A stretch of 64,000 nucleotides of DNA, from NCBI RefSeq assembly GCF_015686695.1, contig NZ_JADPMR010000001.1:1-64000 (forward strand), in the 5' to 3' direction. The notes under the pieces are model-generated. The model had not been told where the DNA came from. It was given only the letters and a program-made list of their open reading frames with translations, and ran no database searches. A program made the position numbers and the translations under genes. This stretch comes from Vibrio nitrifigilis. GTDB lineage: Bacteria; Pseudomonadota; Gammaproteobacteria; Enterobacterales; Vibrionaceae. Every line of letters starts with the position of its first letter. Position 1 is the stretch's first letter. Positions 43,930 to 53,701 of the stretch are shown piece by piece.

Positions 43930-44490
43930 ATGAATATTTTTTCTTCCACCGCAGATCTCATCGATAAAGTGTCGATGGCGACCGGTAAGCTGGGAGCACT
44001 CGTGTTACCTCTGCTGATTATCACCATCTTAGTTAACGTTTGCCTGCGTTATATATTCGACATCGGTTTGATTGAACTTGAAGAACTGCAATGGCACCTC
44101 AATGCGCTAGTGGTGCTCTCATGCTTGAGCATGACTTACTTGCACGATGAACATGTTCGAGTCGATCTATTCCATAATAACTTCAAAACCAAGACCAAAT
44201 TGATCGTTGAGATCTGTGGCGTCCTGTTCCTCTTCTTGCCATTTTGCGTGTTAATCACCATGCACGCATGGAACATGGCAGAATATTCTTGGTCACTCAA
44301 AGAAGGCTCACCGATGCCCTCAGGTTTGCCTGCGCGCTACATCATTAAATTCGTCATGGCCCTTTGTTTAACTTTGTTGACTCTACAAGGCGTATCGGTA
44401 CTGCTGCGTAATTGTTTAGCACTATTTGGCGTTAAACAGCACAGCAACACCGCCACCAGCCAAAGCATTAACGAGGAAGTCGCACTATGA
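43930..44490 (+). CDS. TRAP transporter small permease (DctQ)
   Basis: A 186-residue membrane protein with four predicted helices (LGALVLPLLIITILVNVCLRY; ICGVLFLFLPFCVLITM; KFVMALCLTLLTLQGVSVL). The ATG at 43930 with AAGGAGAT upstream is preferred over an adjoining GTG at 43927. The DctQ-typical ELEELQWHLNALVVLSCLSM motif is present. It overlaps dctM by 4 nt. Confidence 0.92.
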   Translation: MNIFSSTADLIDKVSMATGKLGALVLPLLIITILVNVCLRYIFDIGLIELEELQWHLNALVVLSCLSMTYLHDEHVRVDLFHNNFKTKTKLIVEICGVLFLFLPFCVLITMHAWNMAEYSWSLKEGSPMPSGLPARYIIKFVMALCLTLLTLQGVSVLLRNCLALFGVKQHSNTATSQSINEEVAL

Positions 44491-45815
44491 GCATTTTGTT
44501 TGTCTTCCTCTTGTTTAGTGTTTTTATGGTGGTGTTATTTTCCGGATATCCCGTGGCATTTGTACTGGGTGGCGTGGGCGTGTTATTCGCGATTGTCGGC
44601 CAAATCTGTACCAATTTTGGGTATTACGACGTAGCCGAACTGCGCACCATTGGTTTTGTGGCTAACCGAGTATTTGCCACGTTAGCCAACTATTCTCTCA
44701 TCCCCATGTCGATGTTTATTTTCATGGGTTTTATGCTCGAACGCTCCGGTGTTGCCGAACGTCTTATCATCGCAATGCGCAATTTATTGGGTAAAACCCC
44801 TGGAGGATTAGCGATTGCCGTTGTGTTGATTGGTGTTATTTTAGCTGCATCGACCGGCATTATTGGCGCCTCTGTGATCCTGCTCTCTGCCATTGCTCTG
44901 CCTACCATGTCGAAAGCGGGATACTCTCCTTCGTTAAGTGCCGGTACCGTCGGTGCTACAGGCTGTTTAGGCATTCTGGTCCCGCCCTCAATTATGTTGG
45001 TTGTGATGGGCGACCAACTTCGTATTCCGGTTGGCGATCTCTTTATTGGGGCCATCATTCCTGGTTTATTATTAGCGACCTGTTTTGTCTTGTTCTTATT
45101 TCTCTATGCGTTATATAAGCCCGAATTAATGCCTAAACTTGCCGATGATGAGCGGGTACCCGGCATACACTACGCCGAAATTATTAAGGCATTAATCGCG
45201 CCACTGCTTTTGGTCGGGGTCGTACTTGGTACAATTGTGGCAGGTATCGCCTCGCCTACCGAAGCATCTGGTATTGGCGCAGCAGGGGCAACCTTACTGG
45301 CTTGGTTTGCCAAGCAATTAACTTGGAAAGATGTGCAAGAGGTCTGTTATCGCACCGGACGTTCCGTCGCAACGCTCTACGCATTAATGTTCGGCGCTGC
45401 GTGTTTCTCTGTGGTCCTACGCGGCTATGGCGGGGATGATGTGATCGCCGAAGCGTTACATTCAATTCCTCTTCCGCCCCATGGTGTATTACTGCTGGTA
45501 ATATTTATTGTTTTTCTACTGGGATTTTTCTTGGACTGGATGGAAATCGTATTAATCATCGCTCCACTAGTCATGCCTGTGCTGGTCGATTTTGGCTTTA
45601 GTCCAGTATGGGTAGCAATATTAATCGCGCTTTGTCTTCAAACTTCGTTTCTCACGCCACCGGTGGGTATGGCGCTGTTTTATATTCGCAATGCTGCTGG
45701 TCATTTAGCAATGAAAGAAATTTACCAAGGAGCAATTCCGTTCGTGCTACTTCAATTGCTAACGCTAGTAATCGTATTGATGTGCCCCATACTGGTCACA
45801 GAATTTATTCATTAA
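44487..45815 (+). CDS. TRAP transporter large permease (DctM)
   Basis: A 442-residue multi-pass permease of the DctM/SiaM family, driving sodium-coupled uptake. Signatures include MSMFIFMGFMLERSGVAERL, the GIIGASVILLSAIALPTMSKAGYSPSLSAGTVGATGCLGILVPPS region (given here in parts: GTVGATGCLGILVPPS) and GIASPTEASGIGAAGA. It has a 4-nt ATGA overlap with dctQ and is followed by a terminator. Confidence 0.95.
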   Translation: MSILFVFLLFSVFMVVLFSGYPVAFVLGGVGVLFAIVGQICTNFGYYDVAELRTIGFVANRVFATLANYSLIPMSMFIFMGFMLERSGVAERLIIAMRNLLGKTPGGLAIAVVLIGVILAASTGIIGASVILLSAIALPTMSKAGYSPSLSAGTVGATGCLGILVPPSIMLVVMGDQLRIPVGDLFIGAIIPGLLLATCFVLFLFLYALYKPELMPKLADDERVPGIHYAEIIKALIAPLLLVGVVLGTIVAGIASPTEASGIGAAGATLLAWFAKQLTWKDVQEVCYRTGRSVATLYALMFGAACFSVVLRGYGGDDVIAEALHSIPLPPHGVLLLVIFIVFLLGFFLDWMEIVLIIAPLVMPVLVDFGFSPVWVAILIALCLQTSFLTPPVGMALFYIRNAAGHLAMKEIYQGAIPFVLLQLLTLVIVLMCPILVTEFIH

Positions 45816-45836
45816 TCACCAAACTCAGCGAAAAGT

Positions 45837-45868
45837 AATAAGGTTGCCAATCGGCAACCTTATTTTAT
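45837..45868. terminator. Terminator after first TRAP operon
   Basis: AATAAGGTTGCC, a 4-nt loop and GGCAACCTTATTTTA, between convergent genes. Confidence 0.9.
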
Positions 45869-45874
45869 TGGGTC

Positions 45875-46468
45875 TTAATGCTGAGCTGCATTGGCGAGCT
45901 TTTTCGCCAGAGCGACACGGTTATCCATATCTGAACGAAAGCGATTCAGTGGACGAAATAGCTCGCGACGAGCCTGAAAATATTCGTTTTTGTTTATTGC
46001 GCCAAATTTATAAGCGGCCCGTAATTGAAAATGGGCTGAATCACATAACATGTTAACGCGGATATAAGCGATCACGACAGGGAAAGATGGAATATGAACG
46101 GAGCTACGATATTTTTTTATCGCACTATCAGACAACGATTCTAACCCAACCGAAAGCCTCTTGTTATGCGTCGTTAAACGGTCCAATTCATCGCTATAAA
46201 ATTCACTCAAATATTCAATTTCATCGCGAACGGTTGGCATGAGTTCCGCATAGAACTGCGAATACAAATAATGGCTTCGACTAGAATGATCAGGATGGCT
46301 AGCAAACGCCGCCCCTCGTGATAACCAATTGGCCACCGTCAAACCACAAGGAATCCGGTTTTCACTTTGATTGAAAATATCATCCCACATCATCGCGGTA
46401 TTGATGTCGTGAAAGGTGATATCGATATTTACTGTATTACTACTTACAACATTACAATTACTAGCCAT
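45875..46468 (-). CDS. Hypothetical 197-residue protein
   Basis: I do not recognise this family. It is a soluble, helical protein with no signal peptide. Segments of note are NIDITFHDINTAMMWDDIF at the N-terminus and EYLSEFYSDELDRLTTHNKRL in the middle. The C-terminus is basic and helical (NKNEYFQARRELFRPLNRFRSDMDNRVALAKKLANA; the motif is quoted in parts: RRELFRPLNRFRSD). It is convergent with the TRAP operon and followed by a shared terminator. The long clean frame in an accessory region supports a real gene, but its role is unknown. Confidence 0.7.
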   Translation of the reverse strand: MASNCNVVSSNTVNIDITFHDINTAMMWDDIFNQSENRIPCGLTVANWLSRGAAFASHPDHSSRSHYLYSQFYAELMPTVRDEIEYLSEFYSDELDRLTTHNKRLSVGLESLSDSAIKKYRSSVHIPSFPVVIAYIRVNMLCDSAHFQLRAAYKFGAINKNEYFQARRELFRPLNRFRSDMDNRVALAKKLANAAQH

Positions 46469-46664
46469 TATTCTTCACCACATAGAGGGTCTCATTGAGC
46501 TCATGGTTCAAATAGTCAGACGTTGGGCAATGCCAATAATAAACAAGCAAGCCATTATTTTATTATTGTCAGTCATCTCAATGAACTAAATGGTGGAAAC
46601 AACAATTCAGCCACCATAAATCGACCATTCGAGATTCTGCATAATTATTTATTACGGCCATAAT

Positions 46665-46871
46665 ATGAATGTTGATGTGCATTCTCAAACCACACTTTCG
46701 ATTTACGAATTGATATCACAAAAAGGAGTGATAGAACGAAAACATGACATAGTGATTCAGCTATCTTCTACCACAGGGCTAACCACTCGAAACATATTGA
46801 ATAGAATGGATTCAATTCAGAGTGCTCATGGCAGCGATTGTTCGACCATCAAAGAAACTACAGCGAAATAA
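46665..46871 (+). CDS. Small hypothetical protein, possibly a truncated gene
   Basis: A 68-codon frame starting MNVDVHSQTTLSIYELISQ. It ends at 46871, but another open frame overlaps it from about 46838 to 47152 and could continue it after a frameshift (segment RNYSEIKEKLTVFRLQ). A hairpin terminator oriented for the plus strand follows at 47031. No family is recognised and there is no clear ribosome binding site. It may be a decaying gene; the 631-bp interval 46469-47099 holds nothing else I can support. Confidence 0.3.
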   Translation: MNVDVHSQTTLSIYELISQKGVIERKHDIVIQLSSTTGLTTRNILNRMDSIQSAHGSDCSTIKETTAK

Positions 46872-47030
46872 AAGAAAAACTAACGGTTTTCCGATTACAA
46901 AGCTCAATCGACAGCGTTAAGCTACATCCAACTCAAAGTTCTATCGTATTAAACAGCGGAAAAAACATAACGTCGTATCGATACCCAAATGATCTCCAGA
47001 TGCAGAGCTCAGCGCTTTACCACCGAGTAG

Positions 47031-47070
47031 GTTCCCCTATGACAAATAATCACCATAGGGGAACGCGTTT
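47031..47070 (+). terminator. Hairpin terminator before the porin gene
   Basis: GTTCCCCTAT pairs with ATAGGGGAAC across a 14-nt loop and is followed by GCGTTTTTATT. It lies 30 bp beyond the stop of the minus-strand porin and may serve both strands. Confidence 0.75.
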
Positions 47071-47099
47071 TTATTCTTTACTGCTCAAAACCATTCTCA

Positions 47100-48239
47100 T
47101 TAATAATCAATTTCGAATTCTAGCTGAGTGCTATCTTCCCCATGAGATGTAAATACATGGCCTAACCAAACGCGAATTTGAGGCATAAACCAATAGTAGA
47201 TTTGTGGTGTTAATTGGTCGCTAAACTCATCATGTGAAATAGATACAGCAGGCCCCCAACCATGAATATTCTCAGGGAAGTATTGATAGGTTGTTGATGC
47301 AGAGAAACCCAAACCGCCAGTCGTATATCCTCTTGCTCTTATTTGTTTTTTAGTCTCATCATTAGCGCGATCAGAGTAGGCCAAAATCGCCCCTAAACGT
47401 CCACTGTTACCAAACTGTTTATAGCCAGAAAGAGAGTAAGTTAATAAATCGCGGCTATGACGGTTATAGTCTGAATCTGATTTGATATTTTTACTTGTAT
47501 CGACGTTACCAATAATGGTGTCGTTATATCCATTATTTAATGTTGGCTGGCCATTATTCACCGAAACATAAACCCCATAAGAGTCAGGAACAAACGGATA
47601 AATATTGGCAGTTTGATACCCTAAATCTAAGCCCATAATATGCGAGTTACGATCCCAACTTGCATGGACAAATACATTATTTTGGAACCAACTTTTATAG
47701 ATGAACTTCCCTGCATTTTTACCGCCGGCTTCACCTTGAATATTCGCTTGCCCGCGCATACCAATATCGGTCGCAAATACGGCCCAGTTTGACGTGTGCT
47801 TAGCGTAAGCAAATGCGCCGTATTGGGTAGATTCAACCCCAAAGATAAGGTTTTCCCAGAACGCATCATCATCTAAATCATCATAGTGATTGATTGTCGT
47901 CCCATTTTGCTGGTTATAGGTTTCTCGTTCTTTTAACCAAAAGTCACCGAAAAAGCCAAGATCATCAGTAAACATACTTTTACCACGCAAGCGCAAGCTA
48001 GCTTCTAGTTTACTTGAGTTATTATCGATCGATTCACCAGCCGAGGTGGTCCCTTGCAAACGTAAGTTGTAATACCAACGAGAGCCTTTTTCTATATCCG
48101 TAAATTGAGTGAGCGTGCTTCCGTAGTTAGGGTTAAGGTAACTTTCTATCCAGTTACCATCGTCATGAGGGGATGAGAACGCTTGAGAGCTAAAACCAGC
48201 TATAGCAGTCAGAATTGATGCAGAGAGTATTTTATTCAT
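47100..48239 (-). CDS. Outer-membrane porin (OmpG-like beta-barrel)
   Basis: A 379-residue barrel protein. I place the start at 48239 (MNKILSASILTAIAGFSSQAF), which gives a signal peptide cleaved near FSSPH; the frame continues upstream to 48287. The mature protein is rich in alternating aromatic/Gly strands (RWYYNLRLQGT, LGFFGDFWLKERETY, KHTSNWAVFATDI) and ends with QLEFEIDY, with terminal Tyr in place of Phe. It most resembles monomeric carbohydrate or oligosaccharide porins. It lies between two TRAP operons, so it may supply their substrates across the outer membrane. Confidence 0.8.
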   Translation of the reverse strand: MNKILSASILTAIAGFSSQAFSSPHDDGNWIESYLNPNYGSTLTQFTDIEKGSRWYYNLRLQGTTSAGESIDNNSSKLEASLRLRGKSMFTDDLGFFGDFWLKERETYNQQNGTTINHYDDLDDDAFWENLIFGVESTQYGAFAYAKHTSNWAVFATDIGMRGQANIQGEAGGKNAGKFIYKSWFQNNVFVHASWDRNSHIMGLDLGYQTANIYPFVPDSYGVYVSVNNGQPTLNNGYNDTIIGNVDTSKNIKSDSDYNRHSRDLLTYSLSGYKQFGNSGRLGAILAYSDRANDETKKQIRARGYTTGGLGFSASTTYQYFPENIHGWGPAVSISHDEFSDQLTPQIYYWFMPQIRVWLGHVFTSHGEDSTQLEFEIDY

Positions 48240-48737
48240 ACGATTGCCTATGTTCACGATTTTTATGTTTATATGAAAGATTGGCACTCTATTTTTTATT
48301 TTTTGTGTCTATCTCAGTGGTTATATCGATCCCTTTATCATTACTAAGCCAGAAACGAAAAAGACCCGATACCCATTCCCCATTAAATAATGAGAAATCG
48401 ATATCAGGTCTTGCCTGCGCACGCAGTAACAATCCAAAGATCGAGCTAAAAATAAGACGAAAAAATAGCTAAAACAACACGCGACAATAGAGTTTGTGAT
48501 GAAGTTCCCCAAGCAAGATAGAATATGCAATAAAAATCACACTAACCGTCACAATTTTAACTAAATCTATTTTTAAAATTTCTATATAACGCACTAAACA
48601 ATTTAGAGACATCTAAATTAATGATTAAAAAATTATTCTAATTAGGTAGGAATGGTAACGAATACAAGAGATATTCAGTGCAGCATAATCAGTAACACCA
48701 TGACCAATAATGTTACTGATTCGGTAAATAGGAAGGA
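48240..48737. other. Gene-free interval between porin and amidase
   Basis: About 500 bp, AT-rich. It includes an inverted repeat (AAGACC...GGTCTT, 48360-48413) and a hairpin AATCAGTAACA/TGTTACTGATT at 48687-48721 that lies just past the amidase stop. The latter may terminate the minus-strand TRAP/amidase operon despite a weak T-run. The porin promoter should lie at 48240-48340. Confidence 0.5.
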
Positions 48738-49985
48738 TTAAGCTAACGCTTGTTCTAATTGAGAGGCTAACGCTAATAACTCAGAATCTTGACCACTTGG
48801 CATGGTCAATAAAATACCTCCCAATGTAGAAGCAAACTGATGCGGTAGAGAAATACTGCAACCATCGAGTACATTGGCAACCGTGGTGTTTCTTAAGCAC
48901 AGCAAGTTAATACGATCATATTCAGCATCTTGAGCCAGTGAAGATAGGCTTGGAGGGCTAATGACAACGGTCGGCATCAAGATGACCTTGTTCGAAAAGC
49001 ACTGCGCATATTCTGCTGCCAGTTCATTTCTGGCCTGCTCAGTGGCAGCAAAGACCTCATCAGTCACGTTTTCGCCTTTTTTGATGCGAGAACGAACTCG
49101 AGGATCGAGTTTTACACTCTCTAAATCGAATTTATCTTGGTAAAAACGACGACTTTCAACCGCTGAAAAATGCCATACCGGAAGGGTTTGATAACGCTCA
49201 AGCAAATCTAAGTGCGCATAACTCACTTTAAAGCCAGCACCTTGAATTTTCGCCACTGCATGGTCAAACAGATCTTGGATACCCGCTTCAATATCAGCAA
49301 AACCAAAGTTGGTTGGAATAACAAACTCAATCTCTTCCGGAGCCGTATCTAAGGCTTTTTTATCCGCTAATACTTCCCAAGCGCTCTGACATTCCGCCAC
49401 TGTTTTTGCCATAGGCCCAACACTATCTAGAGCAAATGAAAGCGGTAAGCACCCTTCACGTGGCGTTGATGATTGCGATGGTTTAAACCCAGTTAACCCA
49501 CAAAAAGCGGCAGGAATACGCAGCGACCCACCAGTATCGGTGCCGAGCGCAATATCCGCATACCCTTTTGCGACAGAAACAGCCCCACCACTGGTCGAAC
49601 CGCCCGGAATGCATCCTGCGAAAAGAGGATTTTCAGGCGTACCAAAGTGAGGATTCATCCCCAATCCAGAATAGGCCAGCTCCGTCATATTGGTATGGCC
49701 GACTAAGGTTGCACCGGATGCTTTTAAACGCTGCACAGCCACCGCATCTTGAGACGCAGGTTCTAAACCCAGTAACTTTGAGCCGCCCGAGGTTCCATAA
49801 CCACAGACATCAAAGGTCGATTTAATCGAAACAAGAGCTCCAGATAAAGCGCCAGACTCATCACTGGCTACCCCTTTATCTCCAAATAATTGGGTAAAAA
49901 TAGGACTAGATTCGCTCGCGAGTTCAGCTTGCACTTTTTCAAAGTGTGGAGCAAAGGGCCGATCGGCCCAAGATACTTTTGCCAT
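48738..49985 (-). CDS. Amidase-signature family hydrolase
   Basis: A 415-residue amidase. The catalytic Ser-cisSer-Lys machinery is visible: ALVSIKSTFDVCGY (Lys), then PGGSTSGGAVSVAKGYADIA and LGTDTGGSLRIPAAFCGLTG. Glutamyl-tRNA amidotransferase A, allophanate hydrolase and aryl-acylamidase share this core. I chose the ATG at 49985 (MAKVSWADRPF) with AAGGAG 7 nt upstream. It is the last gene of a dctP-dctQ-dctM-DUF2848-amidase operon, so the imported compound is likely an amide or carbamoyl acid (inference). Confidence 0.9.
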   Translation of the reverse strand: MAKVSWADRPFAPHFEKVQAELASESSPIFTQLFGDKGVASDESGALSGALVSIKSTFDVCGYGTSGGSKLLGLEPASQDAVAVQRLKASGATLVGHTNMTELAYSGLGMNPHFGTPENPLFAGCIPGGSTSGGAVSVAKGYADIALGTDTGGSLRIPAAFCGLTGFKPSQSSTPREGCLPLSFALDSVGPMAKTVAECQSAWEVLADKKALDTAPEEIEFVIPTNFGFADIEAGIQDLFDHAVAKIQGAGFKVSYAHLDLLERYQTLPVWHFSAVESRRFYQDKFDLESVKLDPRVRSRIKKGENVTDEVFAATEQARNELAAEYAQCFSNKVILMPTVVISPPSLSSLAQDAEYDRINLLCLRNTTVANVLDGCSISLPHQFASTLGGILLTMPSGQDSELLALASQLEQALA

Positions 49986-49995
49986 ATCAAACTCC

Positions 49996-50649
49996 TTAGA
50001 TGACGACGGCAAGTTCAGTCGAGTCATACGTTTTAATAATGGAGCGATCTAATACTGGATCGTACGCTTCCATCTTAAACTTCGGAGTTCTGCGCACACC
50101 ACCAATCGCCGCGAAAGTACCGCATAACATCGCCGCACCTTCAGGCAAACCCGATTTTTCAATGAGTTCAAACAGAGAACGAATCGCGGATAAATCCCCC
50201 TGTTGATATAGGGTCCAACCTTCACCTTCATCCAACCAAGATTTCAGTTGAATTTGTTCTAGGTGATCTTCAATCTCAGAAAACGCCCACAATTCAGAAC
50301 TGACTGGCTTAGGACAAACTTGCTTAGAGTGCGCCACTGAAAACGCTTCCAAATCACGGTCGGTATGGTCAGAGGCAATACCAAACCACAATTTACCTTC
50401 TGCGTTAATCAATAAAGGCTCGACTTCACCTGATGTACCTTGGCTTAGTACTTCAATGGTATCGGCTTGAGTCAGCATTTGCTGCGCAACCTGATAAAAC
50501 AGAGGAACGGTTGATGGGGGAGCAATGCCTAATTCAGCAAGTTCATCAATATGCTCTTGCACTGCGTCCATATTGCGCCCAGTCCATCCCGCTACAATCA
50601 GCTTGTTAAGCGCTAAATTGACTGTCTTTCCGTTGACTAAAAAATCCAT
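49996..50649 (-). CDS. DUF2848 family protein
   Basis: A 217-residue protein of the DUF2848 type. Features are KLIVAGWTGRNMDAVQEHIDEL near the N-terminus (a motif quoted as LIVAGWTGRN), PPSTVPLFYQV, FGIASDHTDRDLEA and a C-terminal GTFAAIGGVRRTPKFKM. The fold resembles fumarylacetoacetate hydrolase. Its reaction is not established in the family as far as I know. It is tightly placed between the TRAP permease (8-bp gap) and the amidase (10-bp gap), implying a shared catabolic step. Confidence 0.85.
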   Translation of the reverse strand: MDFLVNGKTVNLALNKLIVAGWTGRNMDAVQEHIDELAELGIAPPSTVPLFYQVAQQMLTQADTIEVLSQGTSGEVEPLLINAEGKLWFGIASDHTDRDLEAFSVAHSKQVCPKPVSSELWAFSEIEDHLEQIQLKSWLDEGEGWTLYQQGDLSAIRSLFELIEKSGLPEGAAMLCGTFAAIGGVRRTPKFKMEAYDPVLDRSIIKTYDSTELAVVI

Positions 50650-50657
50650 AGTACACC

Positions 50658-51938
50658 TTAGTAATTATTCGGTAGATAAAGAGAGATAGAAGGGAACGCG
50701 ATTAATAGCGCGACCATCAAAATCATGACGGCGACATAAGGCATACTGCCAATAATGACATCGCCCATTTTGCCGTTCTTTCTGGCGGAGTTAACCACGT
50801 AGAGGTTCAGGCCGACAGGTGGCGTGATCAGTGCCATTTCTACTAGCACTATCATCAAAATGCCAAACCAGATTTTGTCGTAGCCCATCTGAGTGATAAT
50901 AGGGACAACGATAGGAATCGTCGCAACCATTAAAGATAGGGTTTCGATAAAGAAGCCCAAAATAACGTACATCAACACAATCACGAGTAAGGTCAATAAT
51001 GGCGTCATGCCAAGGCCAGTAATGGTGCTTTGTAGTACACGGCCGACGCCTGCCGCCGTCATAGCAAAGTTCAACACATAAGCACCAGAGACAACCAACA
51101 TGATCATTGACGATATTTTAATCGTGCCTTTTAACGCATCGATGAGCATGTCGTGTGAATAACGGCGCGTCCATTTAGAAATGAGCAGAGAAAATAACAC
51201 CCCGACAGACGCCGCTTCAGTGGGCGTTGCCCACCCAGCGTAAATCGACCCAACAATACTAAATAGCAAAGCAAGAATTGGGAGTAATTCCACTAAAGAA
51301 GCCAGCTTTTCACCCATTGAGCAATGCTGTTTAGGACCACCCAATTTAGGCCAAATTGAACAGAGAATAATGGTCACGAGCATAAACATCAGTGCCATCC
51401 CCATTCCGGGGACAATCCCTGCTAAGAACAATTTGGGAATAGAGCTTTCGGTTAAAAAGCCATACACGATCAGGTTGATGGAAGGAGGGATTAAAATCCC
51501 TAATGTCCCGCCGGCCGCAATGGAGCCGGTAAATAACTTTTGGTCATAACCCAGCTTTTCCGCTTGAGGCGTCGCCACGGTTGCCACGGTTGCTGCCGTC
51601 GCCACTGATGAGCCCGATGTAGCTGAGAACATGGTCGATGTAGCGATATTGGCGTGAATCAACCCACCAGGTAACCACGCTACCCATTTGTTCAACGCCA
51701 TATAGGTACGCTCTGCAATACCGCTACGCAGTAAGATTTCACCAATCAGAACAAACAGAGGAACCGCAATTAATGTCGCGTTATTTGATGAAGACCAAAG
51801 CACCTGCCCCAGGCCACGCATCAAAGGAAAGAAACTAAAGAATTGGTCGATACCAAAAGCGAGTAAGAAGAGCACAATCCCAACGGGAATACTTAAAGCC
51901 AGAAGCCCTAACAGCCCTGCGGTTGTAAAGAAAATCAT
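50658..51938 (-). CDS. TRAP transporter large permease (DctM), second operon
   Basis: A 426-residue multi-pass permease. It has the DctM motifs VLIGEILLRSGIAERTY, GTLGILIPPSINLIVYGFL and WATPTEAASVGVLFSL. It begins MIFFTTAGLLGLLAL and its start overlaps the stop of dctQ by 4 nt. It is part of the operon with dctP, dctQ, DUF2848 and the amidase. Confidence 0.95.
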   Translation of the reverse strand: MIFFTTAGLLGLLALSIPVGIVLFLLAFGIDQFFSFFPLMRGLGQVLWSSSNNATLIAVPLFVLIGEILLRSGIAERTYMALNKWVAWLPGGLIHANIATSTMFSATSGSSVATAATVATVATPQAEKLGYDQKLFTGSIAAGGTLGILIPPSINLIVYGFLTESSIPKLFLAGIVPGMGMALMFMLVTIILCSIWPKLGGPKQHCSMGEKLASLVELLPILALLFSIVGSIYAGWATPTEAASVGVLFSLLISKWTRRYSHDMLIDALKGTIKISSMIMLVVSGAYVLNFAMTAAGVGRVLQSTITGLGMTPLLTLLVIVLMYVILGFFIETLSLMVATIPIVVPIITQMGYDKIWFGILMIVLVEMALITPPVGLNLYVVNSARKNGKMGDVIIGSMPYVAVMILMVALLIAFPSISLYLPNNY

Positions 51939-52468
51939 ACTTCGGACTCCGTTCCGATAACATCATCGAGCTTGGTGAACTGTTTGGTGAACACCAAATA
52001 GATGCCATAAATACTCAATATCGAAGAAGAGATAGCAAGCCAAACCCATCCAGCAAACCAAATGGATTGAGGAATAATTAATGGCGTCGCCAATGCGGTA
52101 TTCGCTAACGAATGAGCAAGACCCGTTTTTGCCACCACAGTTTCAACCTTAGTCGCCACAAAAATGGCGACATAAGATAAAGACATAATGGCTAACAGAT
52201 CGAACACGGCACGAAGGGCTTTCGGCGCCTGATTCCGTAAAATATCGATGCGTACATGGGCTTTGGTTAAAAGCCCATAACTTAATCCCCAACTGGAGAT
52301 CGCGGCCATCAAATATCCTGAAATCTCATCAGATCCGGTAAATGGCACCTTGCACGCTCGCAACACAATTTCTGCGCAAATCAGCAGCACGCCAGCAAGC
52401 AAAACTAACCCAGCAACTACCGCGACACCTTGATTAATGCGCTTTAAGTAATGAACGAGACGATCCAT
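51935..52468 (-). CDS. TRAP transporter small permease (DctQ), second operon
   Basis: A 177-residue membrane protein with four hydrophobic segments, including GVAVVAGLVLLAGVLLICA and WFAGWVWLAISSSILSIYG. The DctQ landmark GSDEISGYLMAAISSWGLSY is near residue 40. It follows dctP by 4 bp and overlaps dctM by 4 nt. Confidence 0.92.
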   Translation of the reverse strand: MDRLVHYLKRINQGVAVVAGLVLLAGVLLICAEIVLRACKVPFTGSDEISGYLMAAISSWGLSYGLLTKAHVRIDILRNQAPKALRAVFDLLAIMSLSYVAIFVATKVETVVAKTGLAHSLANTALATPLIIPQSIWFAGWVWLAISSSILSIYGIYLVFTKQFTKLDDVIGTESEV

Positions 52469-52472
52469 GGTA

Positions 52473-53519
52473 TTAACCTTTTGTCGCCGTTAGGTGAGTC
52501 AGTTTACCGACCGAATCATTCCACTCTTTTGTCCATTTAGAACCGGCACGAGCAGCCCAATCTGGTAGTACTTTATTTTCTACAATGTCACGTGCTTTTT
52601 TCTTATCAGCGTCACTTGGAACCACAAGTGTCATATTACGTGTTGGGCCTTTACTGCATTTACCATTACCGGTTAAACACGCCACATCTTCTTTCACTGA
52701 TACCTTGGCATCATCCCAAACCGGTTTTTCAAATTTCTCAGTCACTTCTTTTTGCAAGAAGGCTTGCTGCTTAGCTGATAGCGCATTCCATTTATCCATA
52801 TTGATAGCGGTCACCACTGGATCCCAGCCACCGACAGGCAAAGTCACTAGGTGTGAAGCCACTTCCCACCAACCCGCGCTATAACCAGAACCGGCACCTG
52901 TCACGGCACAATCTAAAACGCCACGTTGCAATGCTCCGGGAACTTCACCAAACGCGATATTGACGCTTTGTGCGCCCAAGGCTTCCAAGAAGTTTGCTGT
53001 CATACGACCAGAAGCACGAATTTTTTTACCTTTCAGATCAGCAAGAGAGCTCACAGGTGTCTTACAGAAAATCACTTGGGGTGGATAAGGCACAATGGCC
53101 AGAACTTTAGAGTTAAAGGTTTTCTTAAATACCTCTTCCACCATCGGACGGGCCGCATCGACAACTTTATGCGCTTCATCGACAGTGGTGGCAATCAACG
53201 GCACATCTAACGCTTCTAGGGCTGGCGCGTCAGAAACCGCGTAATCGGCAACCGTCATACCCACATCAAATACACCATCACCAAGCATGCGGAATACATC
53301 CCCACCACCTACACCCATTTGGTCATGAGTTGTCATTTGTGCCACAAACTCGTTATTGCTGTCTTTCTCAAGAGTTTGAGTCCAGAACGGATTTTCGAAT
53401 TGCTTGTTTAATGGCAAGCTACTCCAACTACCGACAACCGCCAACGTGGTTGATGCAAGTACAGAAGTAGAACATAGTGCGGTCGCGACCAATAGGCCGA
53501 GCGATTTTTTACTAAACAT
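52473..53519 (-). CDS. TRAP transporter substrate-binding protein (DctP), second operon
   Basis: A 348-residue periplasmic receptor. The ATG at 53519 (MFSKKSLGLLVATALCSTS) gives a clean signal peptide; an ATG at 53540 is less likely. Binding-domain marks are MTVADYAVSDAPALEALDVP, LKGKKIRASGRMTANFLEAL and LQRGVLDCAVTGAGSG with the conserved Arg. Two paired-cysteine candidates occur in VACLTGNGKC. It is the first gene of the operon, opposite a LysR gene. Confidence 0.94.
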   Translation of the reverse strand: MFSKKSLGLLVATALCSTSVLASTTLAVVGSWSSLPLNKQFENPFWTQTLEKDSNNEFVAQMTTHDQMGVGGGDVFRMLGDGVFDVGMTVADYAVSDAPALEALDVPLIATTVDEAHKVVDAARPMVEEVFKKTFNSKVLAIVPYPPQVIFCKTPVSSLADLKGKKIRASGRMTANFLEALGAQSVNIAFGEVPGALQRGVLDCAVTGAGSGYSAGWWEVASHLVTLPVGGWDPVVTAINMDKWNALSAKQQAFLQKEVTEKFEKPVWDDAKVSVKEDVACLTGNGKCSKGPTRNMTLVVPSDADKKKARDIVENKVLPDWAARAGSKWTKEWNDSVGKLTHLTATKG

Positions 53520-53701
53520 ACATTGAGTCCTTTCAATCATGGTGTTTATCCTTTTACTGATTCTTTTATCAAGAATTCAGTCTTTTTCCAGTGTTTATTT
53601 TCTAAGCGATAAAGTCAAATAGTCATTTTTTTGCAATAGTGATAAAAATAAGTTATCACCTTAAGGACAGAAATGAAGGCAAAGTAAGACAAGGAGTTAC
53701 A

